A DNA stretch of 64,000 nt from Fibrobacteria bacterium (lineage in GTDB: Bacteria; Fibrobacterota; Fibrobacteria; UBA11236; JADFYW01). The notes beneath the pieces are model-generated. The model did no database searches. It saw only the letters and a program-made list of their open reading frames with translations, and had not been told where the DNA came from. The position numbers and the translations under genes were made by a program. The stretch is taken from the NCBI GenBank assembly GCA_015232855.1, contig JADFYW010000008.1, forward strand, positions 1 to 64,000. The letters run 5' to 3'. Below are positions 8,951 through 16,747 of this stretch, piece after piece. How positions within the stretch are numbered: the first letter of the stretch is position 1; the number at the start of each line of letters is the position of its first letter.

Positions 8951-9198
8951 ATTCTGTTCAAAACCAACCCCTTTCACCGCAAAGTCGCAAAGGACGCAAA
9001 GTTTACGCAAAGAAGAAAGGGAAGTTATTTTTTTAATCACATACATATCAATAGGTTACATTACAATTTATTTTTAATACCCTTTGCGAAACCTCTGCGG
9101 TCACCTTTCCAGCAGTCCTGCTTTCGGTGACACTCTCCGCATCGTGCGGATCGTTCTTTGCGCCTTTGCGGTGAGTTTTTTACTTTTGAACAGAATCT
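8949..9198. mobile_element. MITE-like element with terminal inverted repeats (CACCGCAAAGGCGC family)
   Basis: A 250-bp stretch without a gene is bounded by a perfect 15-bp inverted repeat (AGATTCTGTTCAAAA). Behind it, both ends carry near-identical CACCGCAAAG-CGCAAAG words, so arms total about 48 bp. The flanks read AACT on both sides (8945-8948 and 9199-9202), a possible 4-bp target duplication. A partial copy lies at 23687-23750. It encodes no protein and would need a transposase in trans. A folded extragenic repeat without mobility is the alternative. Confidence 0.6.
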
Positions 9199-9222
9199 AA
9201 CTAGAGAATTACGCTAGGTTTA

Positions 9223-9834
9223 TTATTTTTTCCCAAATTTAATAATAAGGTTTATGGATGTGGTTGAAAACCCATTCCCAAAAAAAGTAAATTCCCAATC
9301 CGCTGATTTTTTGTTCCACTCTTTGCTCAGAGTTCGTAAATGATAGTTTCCCTCAAACCCAAAAAAGCCCAGGATGCTGATTCTTTTAAATAATTCCAGT
9401 TCGGGTCTTAATCCAATTTTCCAGCCAATAGCAGATTCATTGGTATTCTTCACATAACTGTTAAGGGTGTCTATGTGACCATTCTCAATCTCTACTTCGA
9501 GATTCTTCGTTTTAATGAATTGATAATTCATGGCAATGAACGGATTAATATAAAAGGCCGTCTTTTCCCCAGTGTAAACCATTTTTTCAAATAATAAGTT
9601 GGCCTGGCAATAATAACTTGCACTTTCAGAATTACGTTCTGAATAATCAAGCAATTGATATTGATAAAGAGAAGGGCGTTCAGAAAGAGATACCATACAA
9701 TTCAAACCAAGAATAACTTTTTGAGATGGCTGAAACTCAACAAGTATTCCTTCACTTGTTCCCAACCATCCAATCCCAACATAACTGAAAGATAAAGAAC
9801 ACATCATAGTTATGAGTATAAAATATTTGTACAT
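9223..9834 (-). CDS. Putative outer-membrane beta-barrel protein
   Basis: A 203-residue protein with a signal peptide (residues 1-17, MYKYFILITMMCSLSFS) and alternating hydrophobic/polar strands rich in aromatic residues, ending in SINLIIKFGKK. This is the look of a small outer-membrane beta-barrel, but no specific family is recognised. It lies 8 nt downstream of a lipoprotein gene on the same strand, so the two are probably one operon and may act together at the outer membrane. A modest AAGG ribosome-binding site precedes the ATG. Confidence 0.55.
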   Translation of the reverse strand: MYKYFILITMMCSLSFSYVGIGWLGTSEGILVEFQPSQKVILGLNCMVSLSERPSLYQYQLLDYSERNSESASYYCQANLLFEKMVYTGEKTAFYINPFIAMNYQFIKTKNLEVEIENGHIDTLNSYVKNTNESAIGWKIGLRPELELFKRISILGFFGFEGNYHLRTLSKEWNKKSADWEFTFFGNGFSTTSINLIIKFGKK

Positions 9835-9842
9835 AGCTAACC

Positions 9843-10295
9843 TTATTTTAGAGTTTTCCTGGGACCGTCTATAACATAATTCGGATAATTATGGATTTCA
9901 GAAACAGACCATGAATCGGAAATAAGAATATTGATGTTTGGCTTAAAGTCAATTAATCTTGTATAAAAATTATTGGAATATATTTGAAGTGTTTTACTGG
10001 TGTCAGAATATACCACAATGTTTATGTATACATAAGAGTCCATTATTGTAGTTTTACTCGTATTAGTCAGCTTACCCGTAAAGTAAATCCTGGGCGTTGA
10101 ATTTGTATCAACATAGAGCGTATCAAAGGTGAGCACTACCGAGTCATTAATAAGAGTATTAACTGATTGAGACGACATATTTGGACTTATTATTGCGTCC
10201 AATTCATCATCTGATGGATTAGTGAAATCAGTTGGAAAATTATCGGTTCCACATCCGATTAATAATAAGATAAACAGGCAAATTAATTTCTTCAT
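9843..10295 (-). CDS. Putative lipoprotein
   Basis: A 150-residue protein with a short, classical lipoprotein signal (MKKLICLFILLLIGC, acylated Cys15) and an AGGA ribosome-binding site. The mature part is Thr/Ser/Asn-rich with predicted beta-strands around 50-130 (a repeated V-L-T-F-D-T-like pattern), possibly an Ig-like fold; no named family is recognised. It is the first gene of a two-gene unit with the putative beta-barrel protein at 9223-9834. Confidence 0.6.
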   Translation of the reverse strand: MKKLICLFILLLIGCGTDNFPTDFTNPSDDELDAIISPNMSSQSVNTLINDSVVLTFDTLYVDTNSTPRIYFTGKLTNTSKTTIMDSYVYINIVVYSDTSKTLQIYSNNFYTRLIDFKPNINILISDSWSVSEIHNYPNYVIDGPRKTLK

Positions 10296-10612
10296 AGTAA
10301 GTTCCTAAATCGCTGGTCAATAGTTGGGGATTTCATTTTAAGAAACCTCCATTTTTAAAATTAATTAAATATTTTCAGAAAAATATATTTTTCGTTTTTA
10401 ACTGATTTCTATGGTTTTTTCTTGCTTGTAAAGAGCCGAAGAAATTTTAAAGTTCATCAATTCTTTTAAGAAAAAAAGTGGTGAAGATGAGGGAAATTCA
10501 CCAGTACTATTTTCCTTTTTCAACACGAATTTCCACAATTTTTTCTTAAAATGAAAAAATCTGGGACGTTTGGAGAAAGTGGCAAAATTTCAGCTAAATT
10601 TGATAAAACGAG
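10296..10612. other. Intergenic region without a recognised gene
   Basis: AT-rich, non-coding in all frames as far as can be read. It should hold the promoter of the leftward lipoprotein operon. No clear promoter boxes, hairpin terminator or RNA gene were recognised before the tandem repeats that start at 10613. Confidence 0.4.
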
Positions 10613-10708
10613 ATTATTGGGGCGTAAAACTGGCAGAACTTCACATTATTGGGGCGAATAATTGGCGAAAGTTCACATTATTGGGGTGAATAACTGGCGA
10701 AAAAGGTG
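10613..10708 (+). repeat. Three tandem 32-bp repeats upstream of the AAA ATPase gene
   Basis: Units at 10613-10644, 10645-10676 and 10677-10708 are consecutive with an exact 32-nt period. Each begins ATTATTGGGG and contains a TGGC(A/G)(G/A)AA word; the first two end TTCAC. The second unit contains ATTATT-GGGGCG-AATAAT, a small hairpin. The array stops about 22 nt before the likely ATG of the ATPase. Three helical turns per unit would suit an operator or iteron array, but no protein is known to bind it. It is not a CRISPR: there are no spacers. Confidence 0.8.
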
Positions 10709-10729
10709 AAGATAATATATAATAGGTTT

Positions 10730-12043
10730 ATGGAAAGGAATATATACAGGCGATTATTAAGCTGGAAAAGGGATAAAAAGCGGAAGCCGTTAATTTTGAA
10801 AGGGGCAAGGCAGACGGGCAAAACTTATTTGCTAAAGAAATTTGGAACTCAGGAGTATAAAGACTGTCATTACTTCAATTTTGAAGAAACTCCAGAAATA
10901 AAAGATCTCTTTATTAATAATTTAAAGCCTGAACACCTCTTACCCAATCTTGAACTTTATTCTAAAAAAAAGATACATGCTAAGACTGATCTCATTATCT
11001 TCGATGAGATTCAGTCTTGTGACGGAGCATTAACATCTCTTAAATATTTTAATGAAAATGCGCATAACTACCATATTGCCGCTGCGGGTTCACTCTTAGG
11101 TCTTAAGCTCTCAAAAGGTTCGTCATTTCCTGTGGGGAAGGTTAATCTTTTTAATATATATCCTTTAACATTCTCTGAATTTTTATCAGCAATTGGTGAA
11201 CAGCAATATCTGATTTTTATTCAAGAGCTTAGTTCGAAAACAAATAGTTCAGAAGTATTTCATAAGCATCTCATTGAATATTTACGTTGTTACTATTTTA
11301 CCGGAGGCATGCCGGAGGTTGTAAAAGAATATCGGGACTCCAAAGATTTAGCGGTATGTCGAAACATTCAAAAAGAAATTCTTACAACCTATGAACTTGA
11401 TTTTGCCAAGCATGCAAAGACAATAGAAATTCCCAAAATTTCATTGTTGTGGGAATCTGTTCCCGGGCATTTATCCCGGGAAAATAAAAAATTTGTTTTT
11501 TCTTCTGTGAAAAAGAGTGCTCGGGCGCGAGACTATGAAAGCTCGCTTCAGTGGCTTATGGATGCGGGCTTGATATACAAAACCTATGCAACGGAGCGTG
11601 CCCGAGGGCCGCTTCAGGCAAATCTTAAAAAAGATATTTTTAAGATTTATCATTTGGATGTTGGTTTACTTGGCGCTATGGTAAATATGAGCTCAGATAT
11701 TTTATTACAAAAGAATATGCTGTTCAATACCTATCATGGCGCTTTTGTGGAAAATTATGTGGCTACGCATTTAAAAGCGATTAGAGAAGAAACTTTAATT
11801 TATTGGAAAAGTGAGGGGAAAAAGGCTGAAGTAGATTTCCTCATTGAAAATAATGGGCATATATATCCTCTAGAAGTGAAAGCAGGTATTAATACAAAAA
11901 GTAAGAGTTTGAAATCATTTAGTACACAATTTCACCCCCCTAAACTTCTGAGAATAAGTTTGCTTCCACTTCATGTCGGTAATAACATTCTTAACATACC
12001 CCTCTATGCGTTACCAGAATTAGAACGGTTGATGCATCTTTGA
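10730..12043 (+). CDS. AAA_14/DUF4143-type ATPase
   Basis: A 437-residue protein of the widespread family that joins an AAA_14 P-loop ATPase to a C-terminal DUF4143 domain. Walker A is GARQTGKT (25-32) and Walker B is LIIFDE (88-93). The DUF4143 part includes YYFTGGMPEVV and a C-terminal KSEGKKAEVDFLIENNGHIYPLEVKAG segment that resembles a PD-(D/E)xK nuclease-like core (E-V-D, then E-V-K). Function in this family is unsettled; defence or mobile-element roles have been suggested. A GTG at 10706 is in frame, but the ATG at 10730 is better placed after an AGG and matches the usual MERNIYRxL start. The gene sits directly behind three 32-bp tandem repeats. Confidence 0.85.
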   Translation: MERNIYRRLLSWKRDKKRKPLILKGARQTGKTYLLKKFGTQEYKDCHYFNFEETPEIKDLFINNLKPEHLLPNLELYSKKKIHAKTDLIIFDEIQSCDGALTSLKYFNENAHNYHIAAAGSLLGLKLSKGSSFPVGKVNLFNIYPLTFSEFLSAIGEQQYLIFIQELSSKTNSSEVFHKHLIEYLRCYYFTGGMPEVVKEYRDSKDLAVCRNIQKEILTTYELDFAKHAKTIEIPKISLLWESVPGHLSRENKKFVFSSVKKSARARDYESSLQWLMDAGLIYKTYATERARGPLQANLKKDIFKIYHLDVGLLGAMVNMSSDILLQKNMLFNTYHGAFVENYVATHLKAIREETLIYWKSEGKKAEVDFLIENNGHIYPLEVKAGINTKSKSLKSFSTQFHPPKLLRISLLPLHVGNNILNIPLYALPELERLMHL

Positions 12044-12131
12044 ATTGAAACTTGCAAAATGTTCGTTAAAGTTTTCTTTAAAGGAATCAGCACTTTCGGT
12101 CTTTATTAATAATTACCATTACGGATTACTC

Positions 12132-12320
12132 ATGATACGATTTCTTGGCATTAAGTCCTTAAAAGATATACCCCTAATATGTGGCGCTCCTTTCAGAAAA
12201 ATGAAAACATATTTTGTATGTTCAGCATGTAACACCAGGGTCCTTGGCCATGCCTCTGAATATCAGCATAAAACATGTGAATGCGGTGGTGAGTTTAAAG
12301 AGGATTTTAAGGTTAGTTGA
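12132..12320 (+). CDS. Possible small zinc-ribbon protein
   Basis: A short frame read from an ATG at 12132 gives 62 residues with two cysteine pairs (FVCSACNTR and TCECGGEF) that could bind one zinc ion. An in-frame TTG at 12045 would extend it to 91 residues, starting one base after the ATPase stop. No ribosome-binding site or known family supports it, so it may be a remnant or chance frame. If real it would be co-transcribed with the upstream ATPase. Confidence 0.3.
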   Translation: MIRFLGIKSLKDIPLICGAPFRKMKTYFVCSACNTRVLGHASEYQHKTCECGGEFKEDFKVS

Positions 12321-12436
12321 GAACATTCAATTACCATCAGCTCAGATAATCCCGATTAATACGCCAGCCAACAGAGCTAAAGACCATCATCCCGACAAAA
12401 ATACAGAATTTGTTCATGTTTTACCCCTTCGTTGCT

Positions 12437-12692
12437 AAAGTATAAGGGTGCGGCTCTTTTGAAACGATGGGAAATTGAAAATAAACTTGAAACAATACAC
12501 TTGTCATTCTCCGGCTTGACCGGGGAATCCACCTTTGATGAAACAAAACTTGCTTTATATGAGAAAAGGAGAAACAATCTATATAACTCGGGATGGATTG
12601 CCCTGTCAAGCAGGGCAATGACATTGTAATAGCATTTTTATGTATTTTTAAAGTATTAACATCGTTTGAAAAGAGTCGCACCCAAAGTATAA
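12437..12692. mobile_element. 238-bp MITE-like insertion with 24-bp inverted ends and 9-bp target duplication
   Basis: The element spans 12446-12683. Its ends are 24-bp inverted repeats (GGGTGCG at the outside, ACGATG at the inside) matching at 22 of 24 positions. Both flanks carry the same 9 bp, AAAGTATAA (12437-12445 and 12684-12692), as expected of a target-site duplication. Inside are the two hairpin repeats at 12503-12530 and 12595-12623. There is no transposase gene. The size, ends and duplication fit a non-autonomous derivative of an insertion sequence that makes 9-bp duplications. Confidence 0.82.
12503..12623. repeat. Inverted pair of hairpin repeats inside the MITE
   Basis: Copies at 12503-12530 and 12595-12623 face each other, like the pair at 8-87. 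The second is nearly identical to 58-87. The first has a different stem (TTCTCCGG with CCGGGGAA) around the same CTTGA loop, with one G-T wobble, so stem sequence varies while pairing and loop are kept. Confidence 0.75.
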
Positions 12693-12900
12693 TAGGAAAG
12701 AAACGACTCACCCTTCTTTTTCATTATATGTGAATCTATAAAACCGGCATTGGACAGCAGGCTCACAACTTCATTTTGTGAATAAGTAGTAAATGGTTTG
12801 AGTAAAGTATGTGCTTAAATGTTTATCCCTCTATGCGTAACCTTTGTGTCAAAAAGGTTAATATTGAACAGAACTAATTTAAAAAAAAGAAATATTTGTA

Positions 12901-12929
12901 TTGAAATAATAAACATTTGATGGTATACT
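12901..12929 (+). promoter_or_regulatory. Sigma-70-type promoter
   Basis: TTGAAA at 12901-12906 and TATACT at 12924-12929 are separated by exactly 17 nt, close to consensus. Transcription would start near 12936, leading into the candidate small RNA and its terminator. Confidence 0.65.
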
Positions 12930-12935
12930 TATGTT

Positions 12936-13040
12936 ATGTTTAAAATTAATCAAAATCAATGTTGTAGGCATAGATCACTGATGTAGCTCTGTTATATTGA
13001 TTTTCAATGAGACCCAGCTACTTAGCTGGGTCTTTTTTTT
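12936..13040 (+). ncRNA. Candidate small RNA of about 105 nt
   Basis: No protein frame fits this stretch, yet it is bounded by a near-consensus promoter (12901-12929) and a strong intrinsic terminator (13011-13040). The predicted transcript has a 9-bp perfect stem, AAAATCAAT (12952-12960) with ATTGATTTT (12996-13004), around a 35-nt loop, followed by the terminator hairpin. It has none of the landmarks of 4.5S, 6S or tmRNA that I would recognise. It could be a trans-acting regulatory RNA, or a leader that ends before the tRNA genes 55 nt further on. Confidence 0.5.
13011..13040 (+). terminator. Intrinsic terminator
   Basis: GACCCAGCTA (13011-13020) pairs with TAGCTGGGTC (13023-13032), and a run of eight T residues follows to 13040. 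It lies 55 nt before tRNA-Cys, so it ends the candidate small RNA. Confidence 0.88.
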
Positions 13041-13094
13041 GTCCAAATTTTAGCGAATCAATTTACCTATAAATTGATGTTTAGAAGTAGTACT

Positions 13095-13166
13095 GATCGA
13101 GTATCCAAGTGGTTAAGGAGATGGTCTGCAAAACCCTTATCGTGGGTTCGAATCCCACCTCGATCT
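13095..13166 (+). tRNA. tRNA-Cys (GCA)
   Basis: A full cloverleaf can be drawn: acceptor GATCGAG/CTCGATC, a D-arm with AAGTGGTTAAGGA, an anticodon loop CTGCAAA with anticodon GCA, and a T-arm GTGGG-TTCGAAT-CCCAC. The discriminator is T, as in bacterial tRNA-Cys. One mismatch (T-C) is present in the anticodon stem. CCA is not encoded. tRNA-Gln follows after 2 nt. Confidence 0.9.
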
Positions 13167-13168
13167 CT

Positions 13169-13243
13169 TCCCGGTTCGTCCAATAGGCAGGACATCAGAT
13201 TTTGATTCTGGAAATGGTGGTTCGAACCCATCACTGGCAGCCA
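13169..13243 (+). tRNA. tRNA-Gln (TTG)
   Basis: The anticodon arm TCAGA-TTTTGAT-TCTGG carries TTG. The T-arm is GGTGG-TTCGAAC-CCATC and the D-stem is GTCC/GGAC. The acceptor TCCCGGT pairs with ACTGGCA, with a C-C mismatch at position 2-71 and a G-T wobble. T1-A72 and discriminator G73 fit glutamine identity. CCA is encoded at 13241-13243. The acceptor mismatch is odd for a working tRNA and may be tolerated or mark slight decay. Confidence 0.82.
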
Positions 13244-13411
13244 ACAACCAATAACCCAGAGGGGGCAGCGGAGAAACGTTGCCAAAGAACTCGCAAAGGG
13301 AATTGATACTAAATTAAAATGTAAAACAAGAAAAAAATATTTCTATTATTCTGCAGAGTAACAGGAATTTATTGTGAAAGTCATCCTCATCTTCCGTAAA
13401 AAGGTACAACA

Positions 13412-13837
13412 TTGATACATATTTCTCCCTGTGGCTGGTACTGTTTCACATGCAACAACAATGGATGGATTCTAAAAGAAACCCAGGATAAAACTACCAT
13501 ACGCAGCAATGACAAGACCAGTGTCATCGAACTCCTTGGTGCCAGAAAATCAACAGCACCTGTCAACGATGAGGTTCAAGAGTTTCAAGAGGATTTTTTG
13601 AAACAGGAAAGAATTCTTCCATTCAAAACCATAGTTTCAGAAAATACTTTTAGGGTTAAATACTATGTGACAAAAGGAACTGATATGGATAAACGTTCCT
13701 GGATTATCAGTCATGCTTTCTGGGATAATTACTGTGTGCTTATAACATTTCATGGATTACAAACAAAACATTCTAATCCCCGGATGCAGTTATTTTATGA
13801 TATTTTGAGTTCACTTCAACCGTTGGTGAACTGCTGA
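13412..13837 (+). CDS. Hypothetical protein
   Basis: A 141-residue frame beginning at a TTG, with only a weak purine-rich upstream site, so the true start is uncertain. The middle to C-terminal part alternates strands and aromatic residues (SWIISHAFWDNYCVLITFHG, about 101-120) in the manner of a small alpha/beta domain. A Cys-rich start (CGWYCFTCNN) might be outside the real protein. No signal peptide and no recognised family. It is convergent with the AAA ATPase gene at 13915-15018 and follows the tRNA pair, a common site for accessory genes. Confidence 0.5.
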   Translation: MIHISPCGWYCFTCNNNGWILKETQDKTTIRSNDKTSVIELLGARKSTAPVNDEVQEFQEDFLKQERILPFKTIVSENTFRVKYYVTKGTDMDKRSWIISHAFWDNYCVLITFHGLQTKHSNPRMQLFYDILSSLQPLVNC

Positions 13838-13914
13838 TAATCAATAGCAGAGTACATCGTATTGGTTTCAATTTTCTTTTCTCAACATATTATTCCTTCT
13901 TTTGCAAGAAAAAA

Positions 13915-15018
13915 TTATAATTTTCGAAATAGCCAATTTTTCAGAAGTAAATCTTGTATATGATATACGTTAGTTTTATCTACAATACCGGCCGTCAATA
14001 GAGCATCAGCAGCTTTTTTCACTTGAGATGCGGTTTGGAGTTGCACCCCTTGAATGTTTTCTGCACTAAATATGTTTACGCCACCACATTTTAAAATAAG
14101 CTTCATAACCTTTTTTTGATTCAGTGTTAAAGAATCCCAGAGAGTTTGAAATTCACCTTCATGCCTTTGGATTAATAATTCCAGAATAACATTGATATCG
14201 ATAGCTTGAGGATCTTTTTTCTCCCATAAATGAAACAAAAATCTTTGCACATACATAGGGTGACATTCACACGCATCAATAATTGATGATATGAATTCTT
14301 CTTCTAACGGTGTTCCCTTTGGTCCAAACATTTCTTTGACCCATTTGAGATAATGTTTCTTTTCTATGTCCAGCAATTCATAAGGTTCCGCCTGCCGATA
14401 AAAGGCCTGATTATTTTCCGAAAACATCCGTAAAAGGATATGGCGCTTACTTCCGGAAAATACATAGGAGGTGTTATCATGTATCTGGATAATTCTTCTT
14501 AACCTCTTTTCAAAATCAGGTTCCGCATAATCAGCCACTTCCTGAAACTCATCAAAAACGACACAAAGGTCTTTCTTTTTTGAAAGTGTGTATATAGCCG
14601 AAAAGGCCTCATCAAGGAATTTTTCTTTCTGAGAAGGGATGAAGTTGGGACTAATTGTTGGAGTAGCAGTGGTTGGATCCATGGACACGGTTAAACTTAA
14701 GGAAGTGAACGTTCCTTTAAGCAGTTTAAAAAGCCTGTCCAGATTCAATTCAAGCTGTTTTAATGCTTTAAAAATAGCGGAGATAAAATCTGTCTCTGAT
14801 ATAGTCCCATAGAGATCCACATACAGGAACTTTCGTTGATTTTTAAGTTTCTCAGCCGTTTTAAGAAGTAAAGAGGACTTTCCCATTCTACGATTAGAAT
14901 AGAGCACTACATTCTGATTGCCTAAGATATAGACCGACAGGTCTTTTAGTTCTTTTTTACGATTGCAGAAGGCTTTTCCACTCACAATCTTTGTATACGA
15001 AAAGGGGTTTGTTTCCAT
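13915..15018 (-). CDS. AAA-family ATPase (archaeal-type/STAND-like ATPase_2)
   Basis: A 367-residue P-loop ATPase of the ATPase_2 kind. Walker A is in SNRRMGKSSLL (41-51) and Walker B in LCVVFDEFQEV (151-161). A sensor-like FSGSKRH motif follows and the C-terminal region (about 260-367) looks like a winged helix (QKKVMKLILKCGGVNIFSAENI). Proteins of this family often stand alone and their roles are mostly unknown. A GAGGTG ribosome-binding site precedes the ATG. It has a P-loop ATPase core like the DUF4143 protein at 10730-12043, but belongs to a different family. It is followed, on the same strand upstream, by an unrelated glycerol operon. Confidence 0.82.
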   Translation of the reverse strand: METNPFSYTKIVSGKAFCNRKKELKDLSVYILGNQNVVLYSNRRMGKSSLLLKTAEKLKNQRKFLYVDLYGTISETDFISAIFKALKQLELNLDRLFKLLKGTFTSLSLTVSMDPTTATPTISPNFIPSQKEKFLDEAFSAIYTLSKKKDLCVVFDEFQEVADYAEPDFEKRLRRIIQIHDNTSYVFSGSKRHILLRMFSENNQAFYRQAEPYELLDIEKKHYLKWVKEMFGPKGTPLEEEFISSIIDACECHPMYVQRFLFHLWEKKDPQAIDINVILELLIQRHEGEFQTLWDSLTLNQKKVMKLILKCGGVNIFSAENIQGVQLQTASQVKKAADALLTAGIVDKTNVYHIQDLLLKNWLFRKL

Positions 15019-15148
15019 ATTTCACCTCAGGTATAACACTATATGGGTATATTATATTATACTTTAGGTGTATTGGCAAGAATATAATTTGATTGTGAAC
15101 ACTCTGATACGCTTAAGTTTATTATAAGCACATCTGATTAGAACTCAT

Positions 15149-16747
15149 TCAGGAGATATGAGCATAGTGAGTTATAATATCTTCAACCTCAGCTTCAATA
15201 TCCTTTTCGTTCCAGCCTAAAATTGGTGCGACTTTGTCGGCGATTGCTTTGAGCGATTCGCGGCCCAGTTGCTGTAGGATAATTAAGGGTATACGTCTGC
15301 GTACAAGATCTCTCAAATGAACAACCATTTCGTGCGTGGCACAATATACGAGTTCCGCCTGACAAAAGGGGAGGCCCTTGAGGATGGGGCGGGAGAGTTC
15401 AGGGGAAGTCCTTATCAGGTTGAATATTTTGTGTATTTTTTGCCCATAGCGAAAGATGGTCCAGATGGCCATTTCTGCAGGAAGCCCCAGATCAACGGCT
15501 TCTTCCAGCATCTGACTTTTCCACAGTTCATATTCAATATCAGGGCTCCACGGGAAAGGAGTCACTTGTGTAGGGTGGGGTTCGTTGGGGATGGCTCCCA
15601 GTAATTCACAGGCCCTATCCACAATAAGCTGACTATCGGCTCGGGCAGAGGTCAATTTACCCCCGATGGGCATAAGAAGCCCGGGTTGAGAATCATTCAA
15701 CGACCACTCACGCGTAACCTCAGAAGGAGAAGCGCCCTCGATGTTCCTTAAAGAACGGAGACCCGCAAACGCCCCACATACATCTGATCGGTCCCATGTA
15801 ATACTATCGAACACCCGGTTAGCTCCGGCCAACAGGTAATCAATATCTTCGCGGGTTACAGATACCTTGTCGGGGTCGCCAGGATAATCGGTATCCGTGG
15901 TACCAAGCAGGGTTTTACCATACCAGGGAATCATGAAAAATATGCGATTATCACTTTCATTAATTATAAGAAAAGCGTGAGAAGTTGGAAGGGGTGGCAT
16001 CAATAGATGTACTCCCTTGTTGAGCCGGGTAAGGGGAGGACCATCCGGGTCCTTCAAAAGTGATTCGTTCCAGGGCCCGGCGCAATTAATGGTGACCTTT
16101 GCCTGTATGTTAATACTGGCACCATCTACTCCATCTTTAATTACCGCGCCTGTTACCGTGTCGCCTTCATACAACAAAGATTCTGCACTGGCATAATTAA
16201 CCGCAACCGCTCCCGCTTTCCGGGCACCGGAGACGAGCTCCAGTACCAGCCGGGCATCATCGGTCTGACAGTCTCCATAGGTGAATCCGGCACGTATGTT
16301 GGTATTATTAATAAAAGGATAAGCACCGGTAAACCGGGATCGCCCCAGAAAGCGATGAGAATCAACGGGCTGTCCATGTCCTGCTAACCAGTCATAGAGA
16401 ATAAGTCCCAGCTTCATCTGCCTGGGGCCCACCCGTGATCCCCGGAAAAGCGGCACAGCCAGCTGAAGAGGTAAAACCCGGTGGGGGCCAAGTTCTGCGA
16501 GTAGTTTTCGCTCTGCCAGGGCTTTTTTAACCAGACCAAATTTCATTTGTTCCAGATAACGGAGCCCGCCATGGATAAGTTTGGATGAGGCCATTGATGT
16601 GCCTGATCCCCAATCACCTTTATCTACCAGTACGGTGTTTAAACCACGCAATGCGGCATCGTAGGCGGTCCATGCTCCATAGATACCGCCACCTATTACA
16701 AGGACATCTATAGATTCGCCGCTAAGTTGTTTAAAATTGCGTTCCAT
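15149..16747 (-). CDS. glpD: Aerobic glycerol-3-phosphate dehydrogenase (FAD)
   Basis: A 532-residue FAD enzyme that oxidises sn-glycerol-3-phosphate to dihydroxyacetone phosphate and passes electrons to quinones at the inner membrane. The N-terminal dinucleotide-binding motif VLVIGGGIYGAW (15-26) is followed by the family hallmark GTSMASSKLIHGGLRYLEQ. The C-terminal DAO_C domain (about 390-525) is complete. The frame extends 13 codons further upstream, but the ATG at 16747 overlaps the stop of the diesterase gene as TAATG and gives the usual start, so it is preferred. Translational coupling to that gene is likely. It completes the route glycerophosphodiester or glycerol to triose phosphate. 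Confidence 0.95.
   Translation of the reverse strand: MERNFKQLSGESIDVLVIGGGIYGAWTAYDAALRGLNTVLVDKGDWGSGTSMASSKLIHGGLRYLEQMKFGLVKKALAERKLLAELGPHRVLPLQLAVPLFRGSRVGPRQMKLGLILYDWLAGHGQPVDSHRFLGRSRFTGAYPFINNTNIRAGFTYGDCQTDDARLVLELVSGARKAGAVAVNYASAESLLYEGDTVTGAVIKDGVDGASINIQAKVTINCAGPWNESLLKDPDGPPLTRLNKGVHLLMPPLPTSHAFLIINESDNRIFFMIPWYGKTLLGTTDTDYPGDPDKVSVTREDIDYLLAGANRVFDSITWDRSDVCGAFAGLRSLRNIEGASPSEVTREWSLNDSQPGLLMPIGGKLTSARADSQLIVDRACELLGAIPNEPHPTQVTPFPWSPDIEYELWKSQMLEEAVDLGLPAEMAIWTIFRYGQKIHKIFNLIRTSPELSRPILKGLPFCQAELVYCATHEMVVHLRDLVRRRIPLIILQQLGRESLKAIADKVAPILGWNEKDIEAEVEDIITHYAHIS

Noticed and set aside
10613-10708. 32-bp repeats as a CRISPR array
   Set aside because: The units abut directly without spacers and there are no cas genes nearby.
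12432-12629. 65-residue frame over the MITE
   Set aside because: It is read through inverted repeats and hairpins of the element and has no protein features.
13067-13285. 72-residue minus-strand frame over the tRNA genes
   Set aside because: It is the antisense translation of two tRNA genes (GGIRTHD is a usual artefact of this kind).
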